Shown: positions 1 through 6,113, counted from the stretch's first letter. The stretch: 7,792 bases of DNA from Thermoplasmata archaeon (GCA_021828085.1 JAKATE010000090.1:1-7792), one strand, 5' to 3'. Made by a program: numbers and translations. Notes: a model not told the origin generated them from the letters alone.

Positions 1-774
1 CCGATCTCCTGGCTCGACCTGGTCGAGTTCCTGAAAGGACGCGGGCCGGCCCCGGAACTCGCCGAGAGGCTCGATTATCTGGTCCTCGCGGGGGACCTGG
101 TGGACGGCATCGGGGTCTATCCCGGGCAGGAGGCGGACCTCACCATCGCCGATGTCGTCGAGCAGTACGCCGAGCTCTCCCGGCGGCTGCGCGAGATCCC
201 CTCCCGGATCGAGATCGTGGCGCTCCCCGGCAACCACGATGCGGTCTGCCCGGCCGAGCCGCAGCCCGCGCTCCCGGCGGAGCTGCTCGGCGACCTCCCG
301 CCCAACGTACATCTGGTCTCGAACCCGAGCACCTTCTCCTTGGACGGGGTCGTGGTGACGGCCTACCACGGCCGGAGCTTCGACGAGCTCATCCCCCGCA
401 TCCCCCACGCCCGCTACGAGGAGCCGCTCCCGGTGATGCGCCGGATGCTCTCCATGCGCCACCTGGGACCGACCTACGGGGGCAAGACCCCGCTCGCCCC
501 CAGCGAGCTCGACGGGCTCCTGCTCGACCCCCTTCCGGACATCCTGGTGACGGGCCACACGCACACCTTCGGTGTCGAACGCTGGCGGGGCCGGCTGCTC
601 ATCAACGCCTCCACCTGGCTCGCCGAGACGGAGTACCAGCGCCTGCGCAACATCCGGCCCGACCCGGGGAAGGCCACCTGGGTGGACCTCCAGGGGGGGA
701 GCGTCCGGGTCCTCGACTTCCTGAGCCGCGGCGGTCCCTCCCGCATCCTCCCCGGGCCTGCGGAGGTCCCGTGA
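1..774 (+). CDS. polB: DNA polymerase D small subunit DP1 (exonuclease/phosphoesterase subunit), 5'-truncated by window edge
   Basis: The frame is open from base 1 to the TGA at 772-774, giving the last 257 residues; the N-terminal half, with the OB fold and the first metal-binding motif, lies outside the window. Visible motifs are those of the calcineurin-like phosphoesterase domain of archaeal PolD DP1: AGDLVD (visible residues 30-35), LPGNHDAV followed by AEPQPALP (75-92), YHG (122-124), GKTPLAPS (161-168) and VTGHTHTFG (183-191), then a strand ending INAST. The GD, GNHD and GHTH motifs supply metal ligands. In the family this subunit carries the 3'-5' proofreading exonuclease and pairs with the catalytic large subunit DP2, which is not in view. 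The AEPQPALP stretch after GNHD is specific to DP1 and argues against a generic phosphoesterase. The protein ends soon after the usual C-terminal strand, so the C-terminus looks intact. cutA starts inside its stop codon. Confidence 0.95.
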   Translation, partial: PISWLDLVEFLKGRGPAPELAERLDYLVLAGDLVDGIGVYPGQEADLTIADVVEQYAELSRRLREIPSRIEIVALPGNHDAVCPAEPQPALPAELLGDLPPNVHLVSNPSTFSLDGVVVTAYHGRSFDELIPRIPHARYEEPLPVMRRMLSMRHLGPTYGGKTPLAPSELDGLLLDPLPDILVTGHTHTFGVERWRGRLLINASTWLAETEYQRLRNIRPDPGKATWVDLQGGSVRVLDFLSRGGPSRILPGPAEVP

Positions 775-1226
775 CCGGGGCCCCGGGGCTCGGCGAGGGG
801 AGGCCCCCGAGCCCCCTTCGCCTCATCTGGACGACTTTCCCGGATTCCCCCACGGCGCGCGCCGCCTCCGCCCGGATCGTCGAGCTCGGCCTCGCCGCCT
901 GCGCGACGGAGATGCCGGCCTACTCCATCTACCACTGGAAGGGCCGGCTCGAGCAGAACGCCGAGGTGGTGGTCCTCTACAAGACCACGCCGAAGAAGGT
1001 GGGGATGCTCTTCGAGGAGATCCGGCGGTTGCACCCGTACGGGGTCCCCGAGATCGTCGAGGTCGAGGCGGGCCGGGTCTACGAGCCGTACCTCCGCTGG
1101 GTCCTCGACGTGGTCGATTCCGAGCCGGAGCAGGCGGCGCGAGCCGCCGGCCTGGCGACGCCCGAGAAGAAGACCCCTAAGCGTCCGGCAAGGCCTCGAG
1201 CCCCGGGAGCTTCCGGCCCTCCATGA
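771..1226 (+). CDS. cutA: CutA1-family protein (divalent cation tolerance) with basic C-terminal tail
   Basis: This 151-residue protein starts at GTG 771, overlapping the DP1 stop by four bases (GTGA), so translational coupling is likely. No other ATG, GTG or TTG in this frame lies before the conserved core, which supports this start and leaves about 16 extra residues in front of the first strand. The core at residues 17-108 matches the small trimeric CutA1 fold: LIWTTFPDSPTA at the start, LGLAACATEMP with the conserved Cys, SIYHWKGRLEQ, VVVLYKTT, the signature HPYGVPEI, and YLRWVLDVV at the end. CutA1 proteins are trimeric and are linked to copper/divalent cation tolerance in bacteria; the biochemical role in archaea is unclear. 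After residue ~110 there is a Lys/Arg/Pro/Ala-rich tail of about 40 residues not typical of the family. Its last 50 bases run antisense into the end of pgk, so the tail is probably read-through into the neighbouring gene rather than a selected domain. Confidence 0.92.
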   Translation: MTGAPGLGEGRPPSPLRLIWTTFPDSPTARAASARIVELGLAACATEMPAYSIYHWKGRLEQNAEVVVLYKTTPKKVGMLFEEIRRLHPYGVPEIVEVEAGRVYEPYLRWVLDVVDSEPEQAARAAGLATPEKKTPKRPARPRAPGASGPP

Positions 1227-2322
1227 GTTCGAGGGCCGCACCCCCCCCGGTGGACAGGTAGCTGAACGCGTCGGTGAGCCCGAGCTCCTCCACCGCGCGC
1301 ACACTGTCCCCTCCAGCGGCCACGCGGGGGCCGGAGAGGCCCCGGAGACCCGAGAGCACCTCTCGGGTACCGCCGGAGAAGCGCGGGTCCTCCACCTTCC
1401 CGAGCGGGCCGTTGAAGAAGACCGCCTTCGCCCCCGCGAGCCGCTCGAGGAAGCTCCGGCGCGTCTCGGGCCCGATGTCGTAGGGACGCGCGGCCTCGGG
1501 GAAGGGGCGCGCCGGGACGACACGCACGCCGCCCGGCCCTTCGCCCTCCACGAGGAAGTCCTCCGGGAGCCGGAGGGGGGCCTCGCCGACGCGGGGGTGG
1601 GAGAGCTCCTCGACCACCGGTGCGAGCTCCCCGGGGTCCGCCGCGAGGAGCGGGAGCGCGAGCGCCCCCCCCAGAAGGACCTCCTCGGCCTGGGCTCGGA
1701 GCCGGCGCACGAGAGGGAGCTTGTCGCGGACCTTGGCCCCCCCGAGGACGACGATGAACGGATGGGGAGGGTCCTCGAGAAGTCGGGTGAGCTCCCCCAC
1801 TTCCTGCTCGACGAGGAAACCGGCCGCGGAGTCTAGGCGACCGGGCAATCCCACGGTGCTCGCATGGGCCCGGTGCACGGTGCCGAAGGCCTCCTCCACG
1901 AAGGCGTCGCCCAGGGAGGCCAGCCGGGAGGCGAAGACGGGATCGTTGGCCTCCTCCCCGGGGTCGAAGCGGAGGTTCTCCAGGTAGACGGCGTGCCCCG
2001 GGGCGAGGTCGCGCACCGCCCCCTCCGCCCGAGGACCCAGGGTCTCCGGCACGAAGGGGACCTCCTCCCCGAGGAGTTCCCCCAGGCAGGCGGCTACGGG
2101 GCGCAGGCTGAGCGCCGGATCGGCCCGTCCCTCCGGGCGGCCGAGGTGGCTCAAGAGGACCACCCGGGCCCGGCGCGAGAGCAGGTAGCGGATCGTCGGC
2201 AGGGAGGAGCGGATCCGGTGGTCGTCGGCGACGCGTCCCTGCTCCAAGGGGACGTTGTGGTCTACGCGGAGGAGGACCCGGCGCTCCTCCACCGCGAGCT
2301 GACGGACCGACCGCTTGCGCAC
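1177..2322 (-). CDS. pgk: Phosphoglycerate kinase, bacterial-type and divergent
   Basis: This is a 381-residue phosphoglycerate kinase, which converts 1,3-bisphosphoglycerate plus ADP to 3-phosphoglycerate plus ATP, reversibly, in glycolysis and gluconeogenesis. The start is GTG at 2322-2320, 25 bases after the panE stop; translation from there puts the first conserved strand at the usual distance. The frame stays open further upstream, but that part is a shadow of panE. Visible motifs: RVDHNVPL (19-26), HRIR (35-38), SHLGRP (58-63), ENLRF (115-119), HRAHAS (150-155), LGGAKVRDK (193-201) with the catalytic-site lysines, DIGPET (282-287), NGPLGKVED (304-312), GGDS (337-340) and STGGGA (357-362). 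The SHLGRP and HRAHAS motifs resemble bacterial PGKs more than the Pyrococcus type. Oddities: DHN where DFN is usual, EEAFG where NDAFG is usual, and a shortened GGALALPLL region where GGxMAxTFL is usual. The total is slightly shorter than the usual 390-410. A pyrimidine-rich run (minus strand, 1174-1164) just after the stop is a weak terminator candidate. Confidence 0.93.
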   Translation of the reverse strand: MRKRSVRQLAVEERRVLLRVDHNVPLEQGRVADDHRIRSSLPTIRYLLSRRARVVLLSHLGRPEGRADPALSLRPVAACLGELLGEEVPFVPETLGPRAEGAVRDLAPGHAVYLENLRFDPGEEANDPVFASRLASLGDAFVEEAFGTVHRAHASTVGLPGRLDSAAGFLVEQEVGELTRLLEDPPHPFIVVLGGAKVRDKLPLVRRLRAQAEEVLLGGALALPLLAADPGELAPVVEELSHPRVGEAPLRLPEDFLVEGEGPGGVRVVPARPFPEAARPYDIGPETRRSFLERLAGAKAVFFNGPLGKVEDPRFSGGTREVLSGLRGLSGPRVAAGGDSVRAVEELGLTDAFSYLSTGGGAALELMEGRKLPGLEALPDA

Positions 2323-2347
2323 GGGGCGCCGGAAGGGGAGGCGGGCT

Positions 2348-3286
2348 TCAGGCTTTCCCGGCGGAGGGCACGGTCGGCGGCTGTTTGGCCTTGAGGCGCC
2401 GGTAGATCCGCTCGGTGTACGGGAGCTTGAGCCCGTGCCGCTGGCCACGCTCCAGGATGGCCCCGCTGATCGCCTCGATCTCGGTGGGACGTCCCCGGAG
2501 CACGTCCTGGAGCATGGAGGAGCGGTTCTGCGCCGTCTGGCGGAGGACGCGGAAGAGCTCCTCCTCGATCTCGTGCTCGGGGAACGGGTAGCCCTCCGCC
2601 GCCGAGACCTCGAGCGCCTCGCGCATGAGGGCGATGGCCTGGCCGCGCAGGGGCTCGTTGAGCAGCTCCTCGTTGATGACCCGGTGGTCGGCGGTGACGG
2701 GGTTCGCCGCCGCGTTGATGATGACCTTGCGCCAGATGGCACGGACGATGTCGTCGGTGTACTGGGTGGGGATCCCGACTCCCTCGAAGAGGGAGGCGAA
2801 GCGCTTCGCGGCCCGTCCTCCCGAAAGGTCCCCGAGGACCAGCGAGCCGGTCCCGGCGTGGAGAATGTGGCCGGGGCCCTGGAACGTGACCCCCCAGCTG
2901 AGCACCCCGAGCGCCACATTGAGCCGCGGGGTGGTCCACCCGCCGGCGGAGAGGCCGCGCTCCATGGCCTCCAGGTTCCCCAGACCGTTCTGCAGCGAGA
3001 GGATCGGGCGCGAGCTCATCGCGCGCGCGATGGTCCGGCAGGCGTTCTCCGTATCGTAGGTCTTCACCGTCAGGATGACCATGGTGGCCCGCTCCCCCGC
3101 GCGCAACGCGGAGGCGACCCGGGGGCGGACGGTCATGTTCGTCACGCCCTCCACGCGGAGGCCGTCGCGCTCGATCCACTGGACGTGCTCCTTCCTTCCG
3201 ACGAGCAGGACGTCGTGACCGGCGCGCGCGAGGAAGGCGCCGAAGAGGCTCCCCACGCCCCCCGCCCCGAAGATCACCAGACGCAT
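2348..3286 (-). CDS. panE: 2-dehydropantoate 2-reductase (ketopantoate reductase)
   Basis: This 312-residue protein has the length and architecture of ketopantoate reductase, which reduces 2-dehydropantoate to pantoate with NADPH on the route to coenzyme A. The N-terminal Rossmann domain begins MRLVIFGAGGVGSLFG, with GAGGVG at residues 7-12. Arg31 in LVGRK sits where the family contacts the 2'-phosphate of NADPH, and VKTYDT (74-79) and LQNGLGN (98-104) follow. The C-terminal helical domain has WRKVIINAAANPVTA (185-199), with Lys187 matching the catalytic lysine, and SSMLQD followed by TEIEAISG, with Glu269 matching the conserved active-site glutamate. All key residues are present, so it should be active. 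The ATG at 3286-3284 is preceded by AGGAG nine bases away. pgk follows after 25 bases and the two are probably co-transcribed. In archaea pantoate usually continues through pantoate kinase and phosphopantothenate synthetase, neither of which is in this window. Confidence 0.94.
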   Translation of the reverse strand: MRLVIFGAGGVGSLFGAFLARAGHDVLLVGRKEHVQWIERDGLRVEGVTNMTVRPRVASALRAGERATMVILTVKTYDTENACRTIARAMSSRPILSLQNGLGNLEAMERGLSAGGWTTPRLNVALGVLSWGVTFQGPGHILHAGTGSLVLGDLSGGRAAKRFASLFEGVGIPTQYTDDIVRAIWRKVIINAAANPVTADHRVINEELLNEPLRGQAIALMREALEVSAAEGYPFPEHEIEEELFRVLRQTAQNRSSMLQDVLRGRPTEIEAISGAILERGQRHGLKLPYTERIYRRLKAKQPPTVPSAGKA

Positions 3287-3295
3287 CGGTTCGAA

Positions 3296-3300
3296 CTCCT
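3296..3300 (-). promoter_or_regulatory. Shine-Dalgarno site of panE
   Basis: The minus strand reads AGGAG, then nine bases, then the panE ATG. It lies in the 59-base gap after the second coiled-coil gene. No TATA-like element is visible in that gap, so panE is probably translated from a longer mRNA that starts upstream. Confidence 0.6.
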
Positions 3301-3345
3301 ACGGGGTTCCCCAGGCCGCGGGGGCTTTTGCCGTTTCCCGCCCCT

Positions 3346-3573
3346 TCAGCGGCGTTGGAGCATCTCGGTGAGCCGGTCGTTCCCGCCGAGCCGGGAGCGG
3401 ATCTCCCGGAGCAGCCCCTCGTAATAGGAGATCTGGCGGCGTGCCTTGCCGATCTGCTCCGCCACGTAGAGCTCCTGGCGGCGGAGCCTCCGAACCTCGC
3501 CCCGGATCGCTCCCACCGTCAGACGGAGCTGCTCGAGCCTAGCGGATAGCGCGGAAGGGACTGACCGAGCCAT
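3346..3573 (-). CDS. Small coiled-coil protein of unknown function (second of an overlapping pair)
   Basis: This 75-residue basic protein is not one I recognise. From about residue 10 to 62 it is a heptad-like pattern of Leu/Ile/Val spaced among Arg, Glu and Gln (for example LEQLRLTVGAIRGEVRRLRR, then YVAEQIGKARRQI), predicting one long alpha-helix able to form a coiled coil, with a central Tyr-Tyr pair in QISYYEGLL. No signal peptide, membrane segment or cysteine is present. The ATG at 3573-3571 lies inside the 3' end of the preceding coiled-coil gene (35-base overlap, different frame) and has GGAGG nine bases before it, so it looks like a genuine, translationally coupled start. panE begins 59 bases after its stop. 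The pairing of two short helical proteins in one transcript suggests they could associate, but that is inference. Confidence 0.7.
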   Translation of the reverse strand: MARSVPSALSARLEQLRLTVGAIRGEVRRLRRQELYVAEQIGKARRQISYYEGLLREIRSRLGGNDRLTEMLQRR

Positions 3574-3790
3574 GGCCCCCTGCCTCCCCGGAAGTGTTGC
3601 GCGGTGCCGTGCGGACGAGGTCGGAGGACATCGTCTCGAGCCGCTTGAGTTCGCGCGCGAGCCGCTGGAGCTGTCCCTCCAGGCGGGTGCGCTGGGTGCG
3701 GAGCCCCCTCAATTCCTTCTGGAGCGCTCCGAGCCGGGCCTTCCAGCGGTCCCGCTCGGCCAGGTTGGCCACGATCGCGTCGACGTCCAC
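3539..3790 (-). CDS. Small coiled-coil protein of unknown function (first of an overlapping pair)
   Basis: I do not recognise this family. With the GTG start at 3790 it has 83 residues. The frame is also open to a GTG at 3835, which would give 98. I prefer 3790 because the only AT-rich element nearby, TTAATAC on the minus strand, is centred about 27 bases before it, the spacing expected for a leaderless archaeal transcript, and would be coding if 3835 were used. Residues 1-57 begin MDVDAIVANLAERDRW and continue as an Arg/Lys/Gln/Glu-rich amphipathic helix with regularly spaced leucines (LGALQKELRGLRTQRTRLEG), typical of a coiled coil. The last 25 residues are Gly/Ser/Pro-rich and probably disordered; they overlap the next gene. 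It heads the leftward run with the second coiled-coil gene, panE and pgk. A structural or scaffold role is possible but not shown. Confidence 0.62.
   Translation of the reverse strand: MDVDAIVANLAERDRWKARLGALQKELRGLRTQRTRLEGQLQRLARELKRLETMSSDLVRTAPRNTSGEAGGHGSVSPFRAIR
3583..3587 (-). promoter_or_regulatory. Shine-Dalgarno site for the second coiled-coil gene, inside the first
   Basis: The minus strand reads GGAGG, nine bases before the ATG at 3573. It lies within the coding sequence of the upstream coiled-coil gene, which supports the internal, overlapping start rather than a frameshifted single gene. Confidence 0.55.
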
Positions 3791-3813
3791 GCGCGGGGAA
3801 AGTTCTAACGGCC

Positions 3814-3820
3814 GTATTAA
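3814..3820 (-). promoter_or_regulatory. Candidate TATA box for the leftward coiled-coil/panE/pgk operon
   Basis: TTAATAC on the minus strand is a short AT island in GC-rich surroundings, flanked on both sides by GGCC. Its centre is about 27 bases from the GTG at 3790, giving a predicted start of transcription at or next to the start codon. No good purine-rich BRE precedes it, so the call is moderate. Confidence 0.45.
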
Positions 3821-3848
3821 GGCCGCGCTCGACACCCGCTGGGGAAGT

Positions 3849-3868
3849 GGGGGCCGACCCCGGCCCCC
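3849..3868. repeat. Perfect 8-bp inverted repeat (hairpin) in divergent intergenic region
   Basis: GGGGGCCG at 3849-3856 and CGGCCCCC at 3861-3868 pair perfectly around a four-base loop. It lies about 30 bases upstream of the leftward TATA candidate and before the weak rightward promoter candidates. It could be a protein-binding dyad or simply a product of the GC-rich composition. Confidence 0.4.
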
Positions 3869-3914
3869 CTCGGGCCCGGAGGCGGCCGGGGGACGAACCG
3901 GCGGAAGGACCGAA

Positions 3915-3938
3915 CCTTTTGAGGGAAGGCTATTGTAC
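3915..3938 (+). promoter_or_regulatory. Weak promoter candidates for the mdh-citrate synthase operon
   Basis: The 204-base stretch 3836-4039 has no gene I can support. The only AT-richer part on the plus strand is here: CCTTTTGAG at 3915-3923 and TATTGTAC at 3931-3938. Either could act as a degenerate TATA box, giving a 5' leader of about 80-100 bases for mdh. Neither matches the archaeal consensus well, so this is tentative. Confidence 0.25.
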
Positions 3939-3982
3939 GTTCGGGCGGTCCTACGCCCGTCGGCGGCCGGATCCCGCTCGGT

Positions 3983-3999
3983 CCCGGGGCAACCCCGGG
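3983..3999 (+). repeat. Hairpin in the presumed mdh 5' leader
   Basis: CCCGGGG at 3983-3989 and CCCCGGG at 3993-3999 form a perfect seven-pair stem with a three-base loop (CAA), ending 40 bases before the mdh start codon. In an mRNA it would be very stable. I see no match to a known riboswitch or tRNA around it. Confidence 0.45.
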
Positions 4000-4039
4000 T
4001 CTCGAACGAGGAAAAGGCATCGCCGGCAGGATCCAGGTC

Positions 4040-4987
4040 ATGACCGGGCTAGGGAAGATCGCCATCGTGGGCGCAGGGAACATCGGCGGAACGCTGGCGC
4101 AGCGGGTGGCGGAGATGGACCTCGGCGCCGAGCTCATGCTGCTCGACATCGTCGAGGGGCTCCCCCAGGGAAAGGCGCTCGACATCCAGGAGTCGGCCCC
4201 GGTCCTCGGCTTCTCCACCCGGGTCCGGGGCTCCACCGACCTGCGCGACGTGGCCGGTAGCGACCTGGTCATCCTCACCGCCGGTCTCGCCCGCAAGCCG
4301 GGGATGAGCCGCTCGGACCTCCTCGGCCGCAACGCCCAGATCGTCCGGGGGCACGCCGAGGCGGTGCGGGACCACGCGAAGCAGGCCGTGGTCATCGTCG
4401 TCACCAACCCCGTGGATGTGATGGCCTATCAGGTGCGCGAGGTGACCGGATTCCCCCGGGAACGCATCCTCGCGCAGAGCGGGACGCTCGACTCGGCCCG
4501 TTTCCGCTGGTTCGTGGCCGAGGCCCTGGGCGTGGCCCCCCGGGACGTGGTGGGCTTCACCCTCGGTACCCACGGCGACACCATGGTCCCGGTGCTCTCC
4601 CACTGCTCGGTCAACGGCGTCCCCGTCCGCCGCCTCCTCCCGGAGGAGAAGCTCCACGCCATCGTCGAGCGGACCAAGAAGGGTGGGGGGGAGATCGTCG
4701 ACCTCCTCAAGGCCGGGAGCGCCTACTACGCCCCCACTGCGGCGCAGGCCGAGATGGCCAAGGCGGTCGCCCACGACGAGCACCGCCTCCTCTCCTGCTC
4801 CGTCCTGCTCGACGGGGAGTACGGCTTCCGCGACCTCTTCCTCTCCGTTCCCGTGGTGGTCGGGCGCAAGGGGATCGAGCGCATCGAGACCGTGGATCTC
4901 ACCGCGGAGGAGCGCAACCTGCTCGAGCTGAGCGCCCGGGCGGTGACCGAGGACCTCAAGCTCCTCCGGGCGATCCCCTCGGCCTAG
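4040..4987 (+). CDS. mdh: Malate dehydrogenase (NAD-dependent, LDH-like type)
   Basis: This 315-residue protein belongs to the lactate/malate dehydrogenase family and should interconvert malate and oxaloacetate with NAD(H). The Rossmann motif GAGNIGG is at 11-17, and Asp36 ends the second strand (LMLLD), which favours NAD over NADP. The mobile active-site loop reads AGLARKPGMSR (81-91); the Arg-Lys-Pro-Gly-Met pattern is that of malate rather than lactate dehydrogenases. VTNPVDVM (121-128), LDSARFR (150-156) with the substrate Asp/Arg pair, and GTHGDTMVP (176-184) with catalytic His178 follow. A Thr replaces the more common Val in GTLDSAR, probably without effect. The length is normal for the MDH3-like class found in many bacteria and archaea. 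The ATG at 4040 is the first start in the frame and sits directly before the first strand; only a weak AGG-rich ribosome site precedes it. The citrate synthase gene begins seven bases after the stop, so the two TCA steps form an operon. Confidence 0.95.
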   Translation: MTGLGKIAIVGAGNIGGTLAQRVAEMDLGAELMLLDIVEGLPQGKALDIQESAPVLGFSTRVRGSTDLRDVAGSDLVILTAGLARKPGMSRSDLLGRNAQIVRGHAEAVRDHAKQAVVIVVTNPVDVMAYQVREVTGFPRERILAQSGTLDSARFRWFVAEALGVAPRDVVGFTLGTHGDTMVPVLSHCSVNGVPVRRLLPEEKLHAIVERTKKGGGEIVDLLKAGSAYYAPTAAQAEMAKAVAHDEHRLLSCSVLLDGEYGFRDLFLSVPVVVGRKGIERIETVDLTAEERNLLELSARAVTEDLKLLRAIPSA

Positions 4988-4994
4988 GTCGGAC

Positions 4995-6113
4995 ATGACC
5001 GACCCGGTGGGCCTCGGGGGCCTCGAGAGCACGGAGGTCGGGTCCAGCGCCCTCACCGACGTCCGCGGGACGGAAGGGAAGCTCTTCTACCGCGGCTACG
5101 AGGCCGATGAGCTCTCCCGGACCCGGGGATGGGAGGAGACGGCGCTCCTCCTGTGGGAGGGGGAGCTTCCGGACTCGGCCCGAAGGGAGGAGCTCCGGTC
5201 ACGCCTGGAGCGCCGTCGGGCGCTCCTGGAACCCGCCGCGGAGTCGGTCCGCTCGATCCCCGCCTCCGCCACCCCCATGGAGGCGCTCCGGAGCGGGCTC
5301 TCTCTCCTCGGACAGGGCTGGGACTACCCTCCTACGGAGGAACAGTACGAGACGATCCTCGCCTTCCCGCCGGTCTTCCTGAGCGCCCTCCAGCGCCACC
5401 GTCAGGGGAAGGAGCCGCTCCGGAACGAGCCCCCGGGGCTCGCCCAGGCCGCCGCCTACCTCTGGCGGCTCACCGGAAGGGAGCCCTCGGAGGCGGCGCG
5501 GCGTGCCCTCGAGGCCTACCTCGTGCTCGTTGCCGACCACGGGATGAACGCGAGCACCTTCGTCGCGCGCTGCGTGCTCTCCACCTGGTCCGACGCCGCC
5601 TCCGCCGTGAGCGCCGCCGTGGGTTCGCTCAAGGGTCCGCTCCACGGGGGAGCCCCCTCGCTCGTCGCGGACTTCTTCGACGAGGTCCCCTCCCCCGAGA
5701 GGGCCGGGGAGTTCGTCGACGCCCGGCTCGCCCGGGGAGAGCGGCTGATGGGCTTCGGTCACCGCGTCTACCGGGGCGAGGACCCGCGCGCGCGCCGGCT
5801 GCACGAGATCGCCCGGGAGGTCGCCGATCCCCGTCGCCTCGCTGTTGCCGAGGCCGTGGAGCGGGAGGGGCTCCGGGCCCTCCGGGAGCGCCACCCCGAG
5901 CGTCCCTGGGGGCTCAACGTGGAGTTCTACGCCTCGCTGGTGATGGAGGGGGCCGGGCTCCCGCGGGAGCTCTTTCCCCCCACCTTCGCCCTGGCCCGGA
6001 CCGCCGGCTGGGTCGCGAACCTGCGCGAGCAGGAGAGCCGGAACCAGCTCGTCCGCCCCCGGGTCCGCTACGTCGGGCCGGCTCCAAGGCCCGTCCCCCC
6101 GCCGGCCGACTGA
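4995..6113 (+). CDS. Citrate synthase, CitA-like (catalytic Asp replaced by Glu)
   Basis: This 372-residue protein condenses oxaloacetate with acetyl-CoA to citrate, the step after the adjacent malate dehydrogenase. It is a short, hexamer-free type citrate synthase (about 370-380 residues). Motifs: GLESTEVGSSALTDV at the start, KLFYRGYEADEL (29-40), ADHGMNASTFVAR (180-192) with His182, SLKGPLHGGAPS (211-222) with His217, MGFGHRVYRGEDPRA (252-266) with catalytic His256, NVEFY (308-312), LARTAGW (333-339) and LVRPRVRYVGP near the end. Most citrate synthases have NVDFY, where Asp is the base that deprotonates acetyl-CoA; here it is Glu310. From memory, Bacillus subtilis CitA and related bacterial enzymes also carry NVEFY together with the EHGMNASTF and GPLHGGAPS forms seen here, so this looks like a subfamily trait. 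GWVAN replaces the usual GWxAH. A 2-methylcitrate synthase role cannot be excluded, but the mdh pairing favours citrate. The ATG at 4995 is seven bases after the mdh stop. Confidence 0.92.
   Translation: MTDPVGLGGLESTEVGSSALTDVRGTEGKLFYRGYEADELSRTRGWEETALLLWEGELPDSARREELRSRLERRRALLEPAAESVRSIPASATPMEALRSGLSLLGQGWDYPPTEEQYETILAFPPVFLSALQRHRQGKEPLRNEPPGLAQAAAYLWRLTGREPSEAARRALEAYLVLVADHGMNASTFVARCVLSTWSDAASAVSAAVGSLKGPLHGGAPSLVADFFDEVPSPERAGEFVDARLARGERLMGFGHRVYRGEDPRARRLHEIAREVADPRRLAVAEAVEREGLRALRERHPERPWGLNVEFYASLVMEGAGLPRELFPPTFALARTAGWVANLREQESRNQLVRPRVRYVGPAPRPVPPPAD

Noticed and set aside
2323..2919. The pgk frame stays open about 200 codons upstream, suggesting a fusion protein of about 580 residues.
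   Set aside because: That part lies wholly within panE on the same strand, is Ser/Arg/Pro-rich with no domain, and panE has all its conserved motifs there. It is a shadow frame typical of high-GC DNA.
2315..3424. Long plus-strand frame (369 codons) antisense to panE and the coiled-coil gene.
   Set aside because: No recognisable motif, Gly/Arg/Asp/Leu-rich composition typical of GC-rich antisense frames, and the opposite strand codes a clear enzyme.
3941..4020. Possible tRNA or structured RNA gene before mdh (a TCGAAC stretch near 4002 and strong stems).
   Set aside because: The TCGAAC is not enclosed in a five-pair T-arm, and no acceptor, D or anticodon arm can be built around it.
4049..5056. 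Long minus-strand frame antisense to mdh.
   Set aside because: His/Gly/Asp/Leu-rich composition with no motif; the antisense shadow of a well-conserved dehydrogenase.
5922..5930. Asp-to-Glu change in citrate synthase taken as a dead enzyme.
   Set aside because: Both catalytic histidines and substrate arginines remain, and the same NVEFY occurs, as I recall, in bacterial CitA-type enzymes, so loss of activity is not supported.
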